This document shows positions 1 to 14,355 of a stretch of 64,000 bases of DNA, piece after piece. Position 1 is the stretch's first letter, and each line of letters opens with the position of its first letter. Under the pieces are notes generated by a model. The model was not told where the DNA came from, did no database searches, and saw only the letters and a list, made by a program, of their open reading frames with translations. A program made the translations under genes and the position numbers. Location of the stretch: contig OZ023263.1 of assembly GCA_964006375.1 (NCBI GenBank), positions 136,148,063 through 136,212,062 of the forward strand, in the 5' to 3' direction. The DNA is from Tillus elongatus (taxonomy: Eukaryota; Arthropoda; Insecta; Coleoptera; Cleridae).

Positions 1-35
1 GAAAATCAGAATAACACCATAAGTGTCCTAAAACG

Positions 36-142
<107 letters not shown>

Positions 143-458
143 CTCTAATTCGTGCGCATTTAAGAAAATTTTGATGTTATTTCGCTAATAGCTAATTTTA
201 AAAAAATTAACTAATTTAAATTTCGCTAAAAGCGAGGTTTCAGATTTAAGGTCCCAAGTGAAGAAACTTGTTGTTGATAGTATCGATAAAAGAACAGACG
301 CCCCCAACCGTTCTTGTGATAAGAGGAGACCGACAGTGATATATAAATCTCATATAAAGCGAACAGATTGTTTTGTAATATAGGTAATTAATTTTAACAA
401 ATATTTGAAACTTGACAACTGATAGCAACTTGATGTAAGTTGTTACTTATTCCTTCTA

Positions 459-688
459 TTTATCTGTAAAGGTAAAGGTAAGATGCTTACTGGCAATTAG
501 GCAATTGCTGGCCCTTTTTGCTCATCTAAACTAACCTACCCTCCACCTTGAGCTCGATCTCAACGACGACAGTGATTTGAAAAATCATCCGCCGCCGGTG
601 AGTCTCGAACCGTCGTCCTCCGTATCCGTATTGGAAAGTCTGAATCGACTTTCCCGCACGGCCACGGAGGCGCTCTTTTTATCTGTAA
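459..688 (-). mobile_element. tRNA-derived SINE with 11-bp target-site duplication
   Basis: Read on the minus strand, the element starts near 677 with a tRNA-like head. An A-box-like motif (TGGCCGTGCGGG) is followed by a long variable-arm-like stretch and a B-box-like motif (GGTTCGAGACTC, at about 601-612), which suggests a Leu/Ser-type tRNA ancestor. A unique body follows, then a short tail of repeated CTTTAC units ending near 470. The identical 11-mer TTTATCTGTAA occurs at 459-469 and 678-688 and exactly brackets the element, as expected for a target-site duplication made by LINE machinery. No protein is encoded. A tRNA pseudogene is less likely, because a body, a simple-repeat tail and flanking duplications are all present. 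Confidence 0.8.
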
Positions 689-1711
689 GTATAGCTAAAT
701 ATTTAATTTTGTTTGCACGTTTTCACGCATACAATTTTTTATCTGAATATAAAGTTGTATCTTGCGAATAAATGACAGCAACGGGGCTGGTAAATGGGAA
801 TCCAAATTTTAAGTTTAAAGTAAGTTGAAATTACATTGTTTTTCAACCACAAACTTAGAACCAAAGTTCTGCTTCGTGACAGATCTGATTCCGCACCTAA
901 ACTAAAGCTGTTGCTGGTAAATGTATTTAAGAGGACAAATCATGTTTTTTTGAGATATTAGTGGAATGGCAGAGCAAAACGAACTTGACAGTAACAATGC
1001 AAGGTACGTTTGAATCGCGGGCGGCGGCACAACATAATCACATTCTCACACCACACTTTAGACTAATCCCCGAAATGTATGCACTTGCTTTCCCTCAATC
1101 TATATACACATTGTACACATATACCACCGCCATTTAGGCATTAAAGTAGGAATTGCATCAAATCTCAGATATGTTTATATTATCTAAAAATATGTATGTG
1201 GGCATAATGCCAAGATAAAGTACAGAAAATAATACAGACAGTTCTTAACCATTATTAAAATGTATTATTGTACTTTACAATAAATAACAATTGCTGCTCT
1301 TATTACTAATTTGAGAAATAGTAAACAAATAAAGCCCTAGAAAATGACGATATTTAAACAGACTTTAAATAAACAAATATTAATATATTTTTTTTATGTC
1401 GGCGAGAATCTTATACCAAAACCCATATTTTATACATTCTGCTGTGAAATGCAAACTATAAATAGCGTACCTAATACGAAGCTATAGTCACAGGTTACTT
1501 TATCCTTGGGGAAAGTAAATTATTTTAGTAACTGGTTTTGTAATATGTACTGTAAGTACATCTTTTGGTATTTGGTGTCGTTTACAAAAAAAAACATAAA
1601 AATTCGTTTATTTAAATTCCATTTAATGGTCTTTCTCTTTTCAACGTTTTTTTAGAGGCGGCTGCACTTTTTATTAAATTAGTTATTTTTCAATTTGTGG
1701 TTTAAATATTA
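689..1711. other. AT-rich stretch with no recognised feature
   Basis: No open frame of note, tRNA-like box or recognised repeat was seen. The sequence is mostly AT-rich with short homopolymer runs. Confidence 0.6.
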
Positions 1712-2563
1712 TACAGGATGTCCATTATAAAATGGTGCACCAGGGTTTTGCCGAGAACTACAGAGAATTTCGAAAAACCCTGAAACGTATCGATTTTGAT
1801 TGCGAGTGGGACACTTTTTTTGAAACTTTGAATTCTAATAGGGAGGGTAGATTGAGTGGCTCCTTTTTTTAAGTCTTTTGATTCGCTATTCAAATCTGCT
1901 ATTTAAAAATCGACCGCTTAGATTTTTAGATTTTGCTTTACCAAACTCAAGCTGCAATTTTCATATCTACCGATTAGATATCTACTTTCAATACTTCCAA
2001 ACAAAAGAAATTTAATAAAAAATTTAAATGAAAAAATCCACATTTAAACTTAAAGTAAAATAAAACATGCCAAAAAATCATCAAAAACCTACTTACAGAT
2101 TACCATGATTTTTACTTCTTTCTACCAACTCTTATAGTTTATCAACGGAAACACCACAAGACAAAAAAAGGTCTTTCCCATATCAAGTGACCACCAAAGC
2201 CGTTATAAATTTTCAAAAACTAATCAATGGCTTACATACGAAATAAATACATACTCTTCTTTTAGATTTTTTAGTTTGAAGTTTTAAAAGCAAGTATCTA
2301 AAAAAACTAATTGGGAGAATTTAAATTTGCAGCTTTAAATAGCGAATCAATAGGGCTTTCGAAAAAGGTGCCACTTCCATATCTTTCCTACTCAAATTAA
2401 TAGGGTGAAGGTCACCCCCGCTATAGGTTGAATGCTACAAATCCTGTTAGGGTTTAAACAAGTGCCCCCCTTGTAAGCAAAGTCGACGTGTGTTAGGGTT
2501 TTTCCAGATTATCAGCATTTCTCAGGAAAACCCTGGTGCAACCCTTTATAATGGACACCCTGT
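1712..2563. mobile_element. MITE, Tc1/mariner type (family M1), 0.85 kb
   Basis: The left end reads TACAGGATGTCCATTATAAA. The right end, reverse-complemented, reads ACAGGGTGTCCATTATAAA, and the similarity continues inward through the shared GCACCAGGGTTTT motif and further into the element. Internal sequence has no transposase. The terminal motif next to TA is typical of mariner-type ends and suggests a TA target. Partial copies of the family occur at 26044-26222 and 32160-32535. It is non-autonomous; the mobilising transposase cannot be named from this window. Confidence 0.8.
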
Positions 2564-2861
2564 CTATTGTTATAACTGGCAAGCGCTGGGCGATGGAAAG
2601 CAATATAAGCTTACCGTTGGTTCGTCGTTTTGAACGAAAAATATTTACGAACGAATTCGAACTCTACCTCCATAATGAACAAAGATGTTCTAAATAATAT
2701 GCTGCCTTAATTTGTCAATATGAAAATCGCGACTTTTCATGAAAAAAATTCTTCAAATGAGCGTGAACTATGACCCCTAAAACCCATTTTTAGGCTGAGT
2801 TTTAATTTTTTGATATTAATTGCATTTCTTTAAAATTTAAATTGTAGCGCCCTCAAAAAGT

Positions 2862-2995
2862 GTCAACCTGCAAAGCGAGTGGTCCGAAGTTCAATTCCCG
2901 GGCATGCCAAGGAGAAGTTGACCGCGTCTGGAAAATTGTAAACTGAATAAATAAAGATCAGACAATTGCGCTAATGGACTGTGATGTCACAAGCA
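2862..2995 (+). mobile_element. possible 5'-truncated SINE (tRNA T-arm plus body)
   Basis: The stretch AAGTTCAATTCCCGGGC resembles a tRNA T-arm (B box). It is followed by unique sequence and then AT-rich sequence, but no convincing A box lies upstream. A truncated tRNA-derived SINE fits best; chance resemblance is possible. Confidence 0.35.
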
Positions 2996-3390
2996 ATACA
3001 TTTACATTTAAAAAAATTAAAATAAATGTGACACTTCTGTGGATTTTGCGTAGATTTCCTTGTCTTAAATTCTGTGTTTTGTTACCAACATAGCCAATTA
3101 AAAGAGATGGCTAGATAGAGCATGTATTTAGATATTTAGTGGCGTGATATTGGTCTCATGACAAGATTAAAATGACTTCACAATTAATTAAATGTATAGG
3201 ATTCCTCTTACTTTTCAGTGTATAAATCATATTTCCATTAGTTTTCCTTTCTCCAAAAGTGGGTATAGATAGCCGGTTATGCATTAACCGCCAGCCTCTT
3301 ACGCAGGCATGTGACGTCACGATGATATATGATAGTTGATAATTGACAAGTGACACATGACAGTTGAAAGTGACAGCTAACAAATTCCTT

Positions 3391-3720
3391 ATTTTTAAAT
3401 TTAGATTTATGTTTCCAGCCCCCGGATTCTAGCTTCTAAGCTCCTAGTGGTATAACTTGAGAGCGAGAGAGAGCGAGAGAGAGAGAGTGAGAGAGAGAGA
3501 GCGAGAGAGAGAGCGAGAGCGAGTAGGCGGCGTATAGTTTAGTGTTATATCATTAGATGCTTAAGATATATTTAAGGTGTTCCTAACCCGACTATGGATC
3601 TTTTCTTTTTATGTTTAAATTTAGATTCATCTATCTAGCTCCGGGAGTGTGGTATCCAGATTCCTAATGATACAACTTGAGAGTAAGGTTGAGTAAGAGT
3701 GTGTGAGAGAGAGAGTGGGG
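3391..3720. repeat. two direct repeats, each ending in an impure (GA)n tract
   Basis: A segment of about 80 bp (TTTAAATTTAGATT..., ending in ACAACTTGAGAG or TATAACTTGAGAG) occurs at about 3393-3465 and again at about 3612-3685. Each copy leads into a purine-rich GA tract (3460-3525 and 3690-3720). The spacing is about 217 bp. It looks like a diverged tandem duplication with a microsatellite at the end of each unit. Confidence 0.65.
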
Positions 3721-3845
3721 GGGTATCATATGAAAATTGAATCTGTTTCAAACTTGGAGAAATCAGCGAAACCCCTTAATATAGATTTACATTGTTAGAC
3801 ACGTCCTAGATATGTCTAGGCTCGCTTGAGGTATTAAAAAAACTC

Positions 3846-4141
3846 TGGACGCAGCAAGTGAATTTTCATAAAAATGTTTTTATTGCAAATATGTGTGTTT
3901 TCTTTTTAAGAAAGCAGGCATCAATTTTCGTTACCAGTATAACCTATATAGTAAAAGCAATGTGCCATGTTTCATAAAAATAACTTTATTGTGTGAAAAT
4001 GTACCAAGATTTCCAAAAGTAGACTTAAAGTGTTCTCGGAAAAACTCGTTTCTTGGTCAACCTTATAGGTTAATAGCAAATTGGGCTATTTTAATATGAA
4101 GCATTTGATCAAAGTTCGCTACCATAACGCACTTGCTGCAT
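3846..4141. repeat. short TIR element, GGACGCAGCAAGTG family
   Basis: The left end GGACGCAGCAAGTG and the right end CACTTGCTGCATCC are inverted, with the related GTGAATTTTC and GTTCGCTACCATAACG motifs inside. This is a compact, internally deleted member of the abundant family (called family Q here) whose larger copies lie at 10012-12335, 12738-14150, 21931-22456 and 24317-24962. No coding capacity. Confidence 0.7.
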
Positions 4142-5190
<1,049 letters not shown>

Positions 5191-6764
5191 GCAGGTGTGA
5201 GCTTCAGTTAGAACAGTTATTTTTCTGCAACGATGCAGACAGTTTGTTGAAACTTGTCTACAATTAAATATATGATGTCTAAATGGCTCCCCAAGATCGC
5301 TCAAATTCATCTAAATCGTGTCTATCGAAACGATGCGTTTTTACACGGATAGCCGTTTCGCAATTATAATTGAAGACGAACGTGAACAATTGGGGAGGGG
5401 TTGGAAGGGTGGTTTATATAAGTATAAAATATAGCCAGACAAGCCATTATTTTAGTTTTTGGCTGTACTAGTCTAAAAGTGTTGTCCCATTCAACCTGAT
5501 GACGATGGGCCAGAGGTGTTTAGAACTTAAACGAGATGTGGAAAGAGCGGTATTGGCAGCTTATTAATACAGCTTTACATAAAACTGAAACTAAACATGT
5601 GAGCCCAATGAAACGAAAAATGCGTGTTTTGAAAGTATCGAAAGAATTTGCATTATTTCGATACCTTCGAAACACTTGGCAGAGAACATAATGACTCACA
5701 AAATAAAAGCAAGGCGTCGGTTGTCGCCATTATTTTTGCATATGCTATCGAGGAAGACAATTAAAAAGAGAAACTTAGTATATATAATATGTTTGACAAT
5801 AAAGATACAATGACATCTTGTACCAGTTTTAAGAAAATTAAAATTCTTAATTTTAAAGCAAAATTGAGGATAAATTATACAGAGTAAACAAAGTTACTCA
5901 ACGTGGGATTGCAGTAGATATTGTTTGAGATCTTCTAGCACGTCTAGGGCTTATACTACAATATTTACAGTCATTAAAAGCTGCCGAAACTCTTGTATAC
6001 TTGGGTTAATTGGGCCCCCATGAATGATGTAGGTCCAGGAGCATGATGACGCTGGCTCCATTGAACGGTGAAATGAATGGCAAAAAACGGCATACAACGG
6101 CATAAAACAGTAAAAAAAACGTCATAAAGCAGGATAGCTGAACGAAACAAACGTAACTTCTTAGCTCTGCATTGTCTTATTATTAATTAACATAGTGATG
6201 CAGAAGAGGAATATTAATGAGTCTCTGGGTTTATATAGGCTTTGTTATCAACAAGCACGCGCTATAGCCAACCGTCAGGGTTTCAGAATGTTCCCATGCA
6301 CGTAGTTCTGACATCGAATAAACATAGGTCTATGAACAAAAGTGATGACGTCGGTTTATGTTGGCAAATTTACTTGACTAATAAATTATAATATAAGAAT
6401 AATTTCTAATATAAAAATGGGCGAGTTTCAAAACGTGTAATACGTTACAAAACTATCAATCAAATTAAACAAAAAAGTATAATACTGCTAGAAACAAACT
6501 ATGCTATTTAAATATAACTCTTAATGTGGTGTTTGGTATATCGAGAGAAGCTGGATTGATTCCAATAGTTAAATTTGTAAATGCCAGCCCGTATCCACAA
6601 AACCCAAATATACCAATCCCATCTGGTTCATGTGAATGGGAATATTTCTTCTAACAATAAAAAAAGTGGTGGAAGAATACTTAACTGGGAGCAACCCTAT
6701 TGAACCTGAAAATATTGGAGTCTGCATTATCAAACTAATTAAAATGTTAAATAAAAAAATGTTC
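5191..6764. other. no gene recognised
   Basis: AT-rich sequence. A 65-codon frame at 6636-6833 has no recognisable motif. No SINE or transposon end was identified before the family-Q-like end at 6765. Confidence 0.5.
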
Positions 6765-7985
6765 GGGACGCAGCAAGTGCATAGTAGTGAATTTTCAGAA
6801 GAATTGCACGATATTGGTAAGGTATATTATTAAAACTAATTCTTTAAATTTAAATGGACCCGGGAGATCGGTTTTAGAGGTCTCAGTTAGCGATTATTTG
6901 AACAAATGTCTATTTTCTATGGAGCTAGAAAATTATAATTTGGCAGAGAATATGTAAGTATGCAGGTCTCTTTAAAATAAATGTCTGACAAATTTCATTA
7001 GTCACAAAAGTTTCCAAAAAAATAATTATTATTTACAAAGGGAATGTATCTGCCAAATTATAAATATTAAAGTTATTTTCCTTTTAATTGCTTGACTGGT
7101 TTTATTTTAGTCAACCCAATCGAACTAGTTTTTGCAAACAAAACAACAAATAAGATATTTTAAAACCAACTGGTAGTTATCCGCGAAGCTCATTATGTTA
7201 TTTTTCTCTAATTTAGTACCCACGCTGCGTTTCATAGATGTTACTATGGTTCAAGATTGAAGATTCTAGCTTAATATGAAATAGAGTTATCGGATTTCTA
7301 ATATTTTTACAAACATTCCCTACCATAATGTATTTGCTGCACCCAGACCTTTTTAACACTTATTTACTGTTGCTGTATCCAAACTTTTTGAAAATGATGA
7401 AATATTGTAACTCTCTATGTGAGACTGACAAACAAGACAACCTCAATTTTGTTGGGAACAACCCGCAAGAAAGTTACGGGACCTGCGTTGAATATTTGTG
7501 GTTCTGGGCGGGATAAACAGAATTTTAAGGAGGTATAGCTGCAAAATGGGATAATGGCAGCTTACAGAAGTCCAACTAAAGTGTTTTTTTTCGCACTTTC
7601 CGCTCACATTTCCTTTTTATCTTGGTCCCGTAGCTTTCTTGCGGGCTGTTTGCAAGCAATATTTCTTGTGGTTTGTGAATCCAGAAGGAGATGTTTATAA
7701 ATATTTCCCACCAAAAAGCTCCCGTGTGATAATCTGCAAATTTACCAAAAATTTAATTTTTATTAACAAAAGGAATGTACTTGCCAAATTATAAACGTGG
7801 CAGGTATTTTTCCTTATTATTCGCTTGGGTCATCCGTTTTAACCAACTCAACTGAACCAGTTTCTGCAAACAAAATAACAAAAATGGTTTACTAAAACAA
7901 ATATGTCGTTGCCTGTGTGAAGTTCATTGTGTTATTTTTAAAATTTAGTACCCACGCTGCTTTTATATAGGTTGTAGTAGGAGAG
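6765..7985. repeat. family Q subfamily: one TIR copy plus a partial second copy
   Basis: A first copy runs from CGGGACGCAGCAAGTG (about 6765) to the inverted end TTTGCTGCACCCAGAC (about 7355). An internal block containing GCCAAATTATAAA and then AACCAGTTT/AACTAGTTT-like motifs recurs at 7740-7985, and again at 36390-36500. This subfamily lacks the (TA)n tract. No coding sequence. Confidence 0.6.
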
Positions 7986-7988
7986 GGC

Positions 7989-8965
<977 letters not shown>

Positions 8966-9345
8966 AACAGCGCTGTTATCGCTGTTTTAATAGTAATACG
9001 TACAGTACCTAACCTTCATTATGTTTGACTTTCATTTAGTATGTATTGTTAGGTTAGTAGTATTTAGGTTAGCTCGGTTCAGTCCAGGTAAAACTTAGTT
9101 CTTACAGAGATTATGAGCAATATACTAATAAATAAATTAGAAAAAGTTATTAGTAAATATATTACAATAGTAAATTAGTAGGTCTAAGTCTAGGTGCCTC
9201 CCTTTAATTAAATTGGGGGGTTATTATACTAGAACATTACTATTTATTTCCTTTATTATCCATTATTTACATTTTCGGTGAAAGAAATTGATACTTAGGG
9301 TCACACATCACACGATATATTTGATTATTATTTAGTTGATCTTAA
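8966..9345. other. no gene recognised between transposon remnants
   Basis: AT-rich spacer. It may hold the 5' non-coding part or first exon of the adjacent hAT remnant, but no start or terminal repeat is clear. Confidence 0.4.
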
Positions 9346-9360
9346 TTGTATATTTTTTCA

Positions 9361-9943
9361 GGAACTTCGAAAAGGAGAAGAGAAGATAAAAGTAGCGGTG
9401 AAAGTGAGAGTGAAGGAGAAAATATCGGAAACTTTGTGGCTTATGCTCAGCCTTATTGCGTAGAAAATACAGCTAAAATTGAAAATGTTTGTGATAATGA
9501 CCTAGGCAAATGGACAGGACGAACTTCTTGGATGACCACAAGTCAAAAATTAGATATGCTAAAACGCTGCTGGGTACCTCCTGAAAATTACTTCTTTGGT
9601 GAAGATGCCGAAACTGCTAATTTGAAACGAAAATTTAATCATGGTTGGTTACAGATTTTTGCACCTTGGCTAGTATATTCTAAACACATAAAAGGTTCAC
9701 TGTGCTTATATTGCGTACTACTTTGTACAACAACCTTGTACAACAAGTAACATAGAGAGGTCCTTCTCTACACTGCGTCGTGTGAAAACGTGACTGAGGT
9801 CCACGATGCTAGAGAACCGTTTAAAAGGTATATGCATGCTTAGTGTACACAGAAAAATGGTACAAGAAAATGGCGATAAAATTGCACGTGAAGTTTTGAA
9901 ACGGTTTTGTGAAGAACCTCGAAGATTGCTATTAGTGTCATAA
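9361..9943 (+). pseudogene. internally deleted hAT transposase (ZMYM/TTF-type)
   Basis: The 5' part (to about 9720) encodes an N-terminal region ending in PWLVYSKHIKGSLCLYCVL, which is the TTF/ZMYM-like zinc-finger region of hAT transposases. A polypyrimidine run and TTTTTTCAG at 9352-9360 look like a 3' splice site, so this probably starts exon 2. The 3' part (9734-9943) encodes the C-terminal hAT dimerisation region (CTTSNIERSFSTLRR, then LENRLKGICMLSVHRKM) in a different frame, with one in-frame TGA where the family has Trp. The central RNase H-like catalytic domain is absent. The junction is at the short repeat TTGTACAACAA, present twice in a row at about 9723-9746. A dead deletion derivative. 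Confidence 0.85.
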
Positions 9944-10011
9944 AATATATTTTTTTCCATTAATAAATTATTTTTTTTTGTATGCATATTATTCGTTTTT
10001 CCTTGAAGGTG

Positions 10012-10042
10012 TAAAACGAAAAATTCACTAAAGAGGAGATCT

Positions 10043-10138
<96 letters not shown>

Positions 10139-10413
10139 GATAATAGTTAGCTTTATATGTCAGTTTGGCACTTTTCGACTTCAGTCAAATTTATAAAAAG
10201 GTTTTTTATGTTTGTTATTGAATAATTAGTTTAGTAGAACTCACGTTATATGTAAGTATTTTAAACTTTTATATTTTTCCCATGTAAATTGTAAACTTTT
10301 TTCTTTTCATGTTGTAGCCTTGAGAATGGAATAAATTTTTCTGAAAGCTCGGCCTATAATAAAGAGTTTAATAAATAGTTTTAATTTGCAACTGACGGCT
10401 TTCCCACAATTTT

Positions 10414-10511
<98 letters not shown>

Positions 10512-12335
10512 CGTATCGATAACTCAAAAAATAATGGGCTGATTTTGATGAAATTTGGTACATACCTTCATTTTGTAAGTGGCTTCGATAAGTTCGTTAT
10601 CCAGAAAAATCGGACCAGTTTTTCCGGGACAATTTTGGGTTTTCTTTCGGAAAATGTTTGTATCTCCGAAAATAGCAGAGCTATGACAACCAAATTTGGC
10701 ACATACGTTTCTACTATCAAACTTACCCTACTTGCCAGAATTTAGATTTATAAGTTAAAAGGAAAAAAGTTATACGCATTTTATGAAAAAAAATTGGGTG
10801 CCACTGGTGATCAGAGGAACGCACAGGAACAACATATTTTGTGTGACTAACAAAACCAATTGAATATTACATACAACCGTCACGTTTTCTTGACGCAAAA
10901 AGGTCAAGAAGTAGCAGAAAAAATATTTTGAAAATTTTATCATTTTTCTTCTTAAAACGTCAAAATCGCGATTTGAAACGTTGAAATTTGCAATTTTCAG
11001 ACAACGAATTTAAAACAAATACGGATTATGTGGGAGATATGTCATACTAAGTGTGTTTCCCCAAGCTTTAAGCTTCAGCTTCAACCATCATTGTCCTTCA
11101 TTTTACTAAAATATTTTCGGAAAATCCATTTCAAATAGACCCTCTTTCTGATGCTTCGACAGTAGTTTCAGCTATAGAGTTTAATAGTTTAATAGTCTAT
11201 TTTTCAGCAAATTTTCGTAGAAAAAATTCGTTATGGAGAGGACCGCGCCTTATGAATTTTAAAAAGATTTCTTCAAATAGGTGCGAAGTAGAACCCCTAA
11301 AACCCATATACGGGGTCAGTTTTAGTTTTTGTCTGTTTACACATATACAGGCTAAAGCATTTGCAAGGTAAAGCTCAATATATCCGTTACTATACAAGGT
11401 ATAAGAAAAAAGAGTATACGTTAATTATAGGGTATCTCGAGCTGCATCTTATAAACCTATTTTGACAATCACAGAGTGGCCCATTGGTAATACACAGTTT
11501 CTTTTTTAAATAGAACACCCCTTATTTTATTGCATTTTTGTGTTTTCCATCGACTTATAATGCACGTTTGTAAAAATTGATATCGTTCATCGTTTTTGAG
11601 TTATTTCAATTGTTTTCTTACGTTTTCGGCACATATTTCAAACACATATCACAAATTGTGATACGGCGTTTTTTATCGATAGAAAGCGGAGCCCCATGGA
11701 AATGACGCATTCAGAGAGCTTTTTGCTTGTATTACTCGTCGAAAAAATCGAGCTGCCGTATACAGGCACTCTCAAATAGTGGTTGAATTGTAAAAGTTTT
11801 CGCAGAAATGTTTTTAGTGTTTTTGCGGAAATTATTTTTCTAAGATTTTTGTGATATGTTGGTAATTAATAATAAATATTTAGTAAGTTATTGTAAAAAA
11901 AAGTTGTCGAATTTTTGTGAAAAATATAATTTAGTGTAACATTACTGAATGCGATTTCTGTATTAAAAAGAATGGTGATTTTGTAAAAGACACTTTAAAA
12001 AGTTTTCATAAAAAAAGTTTTTCGTTTTAGTCCTAAAGCTGTTTGTGAATAATTATATCTTGGCAGGTGTGTAAATAGCTTAAAGAGGTTCGTGTGCCAG
12101 GAAAATCGGACCAGTTATTTCTGGAACTTTTTAAGTTTACTTTCGGAAAATATTTGTACTTTTGGGAACAACAAAGCTATTTTCATTAAATATGGTACAT
12201 TGTTAGCACTTTATAGGTTATACTGCCAAACAAGTGTCCCTCTTTTAAAAACAAGACATATTTGCCATTAAAAACATTTCTACGAAAATTCACTACCATA
12301 ACGCACTTGCTGCGTGCAGACTTTCATAATTCAAA
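10012..12335. repeat. large family Q copy, interrupted by a half foldback element
   Basis: It begins with the diverged end AAAAATTCACTAAAGAGGAG, followed by (TA)n at 10046-10136, a half copy of the foldback element at 10196-10420, (TA)n at 10420-10511, then ATAACTCAAAAAATAATGGG. About 1.8 kb of non-coding sequence follows, ending with AATTCACTACCATAACGCAC and TTGCTGCG at 12290-12325. The interior is shared with 12738-14150 (for example GAGCTGCCGTATACAGGCAC in both) and, reversed, with 4142-4942. The foldback half copy lies inside the element's own (TA)n, so it inserted later. Confidence 0.8.
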
Positions 12336-12737
12336 TACAAGAAAATAACTACTCCATAGTTTAAGTAAGTCAACACATTGCTTATTTTGCATAGTTACGA
12401 TACAATACATTACCTTGTTTCTGTGTATAAATATACATATTTTCTTAAAAAAAAAATCCAATATCTCAGTAAATACTGGTTTTATGTATATGGAATACTT
12501 CATAAAACTGAAAGAACATTTGTTGATGTACCAAAATTGATTATAATATACAGGTGTTCCATCTGAGTTTCTCGAGAAAACTTGACTCCAGTGTTTTTAC
12601 TCACCCTGTATACTGTTTTCAAAGAATTCTTTCTGTATTGATTGAAGTTGAAAGAAGAACACTTTTTCAGATTTTTGGCATGATAGTGTTGCATGCAGAC
12701 ATATTAATGAAGATACAGACCGTCAAATGTGCCTCTG
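12336..12737. other. spacer between two family Q copies
   Basis: AT-rich. It contains a 68-bp segment bounded by TACAGGTG (12551) and CACCCTGTA (about 12608), which could be a pair of mariner-type ends with almost nothing between them. No gene seen. Confidence 0.4.
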
Positions 12738-14150
12738 ATCACACCGATAACTCAAAAAATAATGGGTCGATTTTCATGAAATTTGGTAGGTACCTTCTGT
12801 AAGTGGCTTAAATAAGTTCGTTAGCTAGGAAAATTGGACTAGTTTTTTCGGGAAAATTTTGGTTTTTCCTTCGAAAAATGTTTGTATCTCCGAAAAGAAC
12901 AAAGCTATGAGAACCAAATTTGGCACATACGTTTCTACTAACAAACTTACCCTACATGCCCAAACCATCATTGTCTTTCATTTTGCTAAAATATTGTCGG
13001 CAAATCCATTTCAAATGGACCCTCTTTCTGATGCTTTGGCAGTAGATTCAGCTGTAGAGTTTATGGTTTAGTAGTCTATATTTTAGCAAATTTTCTTAAC
13101 TTATGAATTTGAAACGATTTCTTCAAACGAGCGTGAACTAGAACCCCTAAAACCAATATACGGGGTAAGTTTCCGTTTTTGTCTGTTTACACATATACAG
13201 GGTGGCTCATTTCTACGGTAAAACTCAATATTTTTATTTATATACAAGATACGAGCCCAAATTGCATACGTTGTTTTGAGTTGCATCTTATAAAATTATT
13301 TTGATAATCACAGGATGGCCCATAGGTCGTTGGTGATACACACTTTCGTTTTTAATAGAACACCCTTATGTTAATGCATGTTTGCATTTTCCATTGAATT
13401 ATAATGCATATTTGTAAGGAAAAAAATTATATCGTTAATCGTTTTTGAGTTATTTCAATTGTTTTGAAACTTTTCAGGTTTTTGGCACAAACACATATCA
13501 CAAATTGTAAAAAGGCGTTTGTACCAATAGAAAGCTGAGCCCTATGAAAATGACGCATTCAGAGAGCTTTTTGTTTGTATTACTCGTCGAAAAAATCGAG
13601 CTGCCGTATACAGGCACTCTCAAGTAGTGGCTGAGTTTGAAAAGTTTTCGTGGATATAATTTTAGTACGTATTGTAGAAATAAATTTTTGTGTATGTGGG
13701 TAATTAATAATAAATGTTTAGCAAGTTATTTTAAATAAAAGTTGTCGAATTTTTGTGAAAATTATAATATAGTGTAAGGCAATTTCGGCCCAAAAGTGGT
13801 GAATATTTGTAAAATAAATTTTTGCAAAATTTCATCAAATTTTTTTCTCTACTTGGGTCATAAAGCTGTTTATCAATAATTATATCTTGGCAGGTGTGTA
13901 AATAGCTTGGAGAGATTCGTTGACCAGGAGAATCGGATCAGTTTTTTCTGGAACTGTGGAAGATTATTTTCGGAAAATGTTTGTACTTTTTGAAACAACA
14001 AAGCTTTTCAATGGAATGTGGTACATTGTTACTACTATAAGTATAGGCTATATTGCCAATCAAATGTCCTTTTAAAAGCAATGCATATTTGACAATAAAT
14101 ACATTTTTACGAAAACTCGCTACCATAACGCACTTTTTGCGTCCAGGCTT
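12738..14150. repeat. second large family Q copy, same orientation
   Basis: It starts at ACCGATAACTCAAAAAATAA and is collinear with 10512-12335 to its end at CGCTACCATAACGCAC (about 14112-14127). It lacks the (TA)n tract and the outer left part. Similarity covers the whole interior with several deletions. No coding sequence; short frames inside are shadows of the repeat. Confidence 0.8.
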
Positions 14151-14355
14151 TTTTGTTTTCTACTCACCTACCAAATTTGAACAAATTTGGACCACCTTGA
14201 AATTTTGTATGTTTTCTTAACCTAACAATTTTGTGGTTTATTCTAATTCACGAAAATTTGAAAACACCCGTTAAGATGTAGTACACACATCTGCTAAAGT
14301 TGTTTTTTCTGTTCAAAAATATTTCTACCTAAAGTTTTTCCAAAAAAAAATATTC

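Noticed and set aside
5455..5600. Motif CCTGATGACGATGGGCCAGA followed by GAAAC-like sequence, reminiscent of a retroelement 3' region
   Set aside because: A single short resemblance without coding support.
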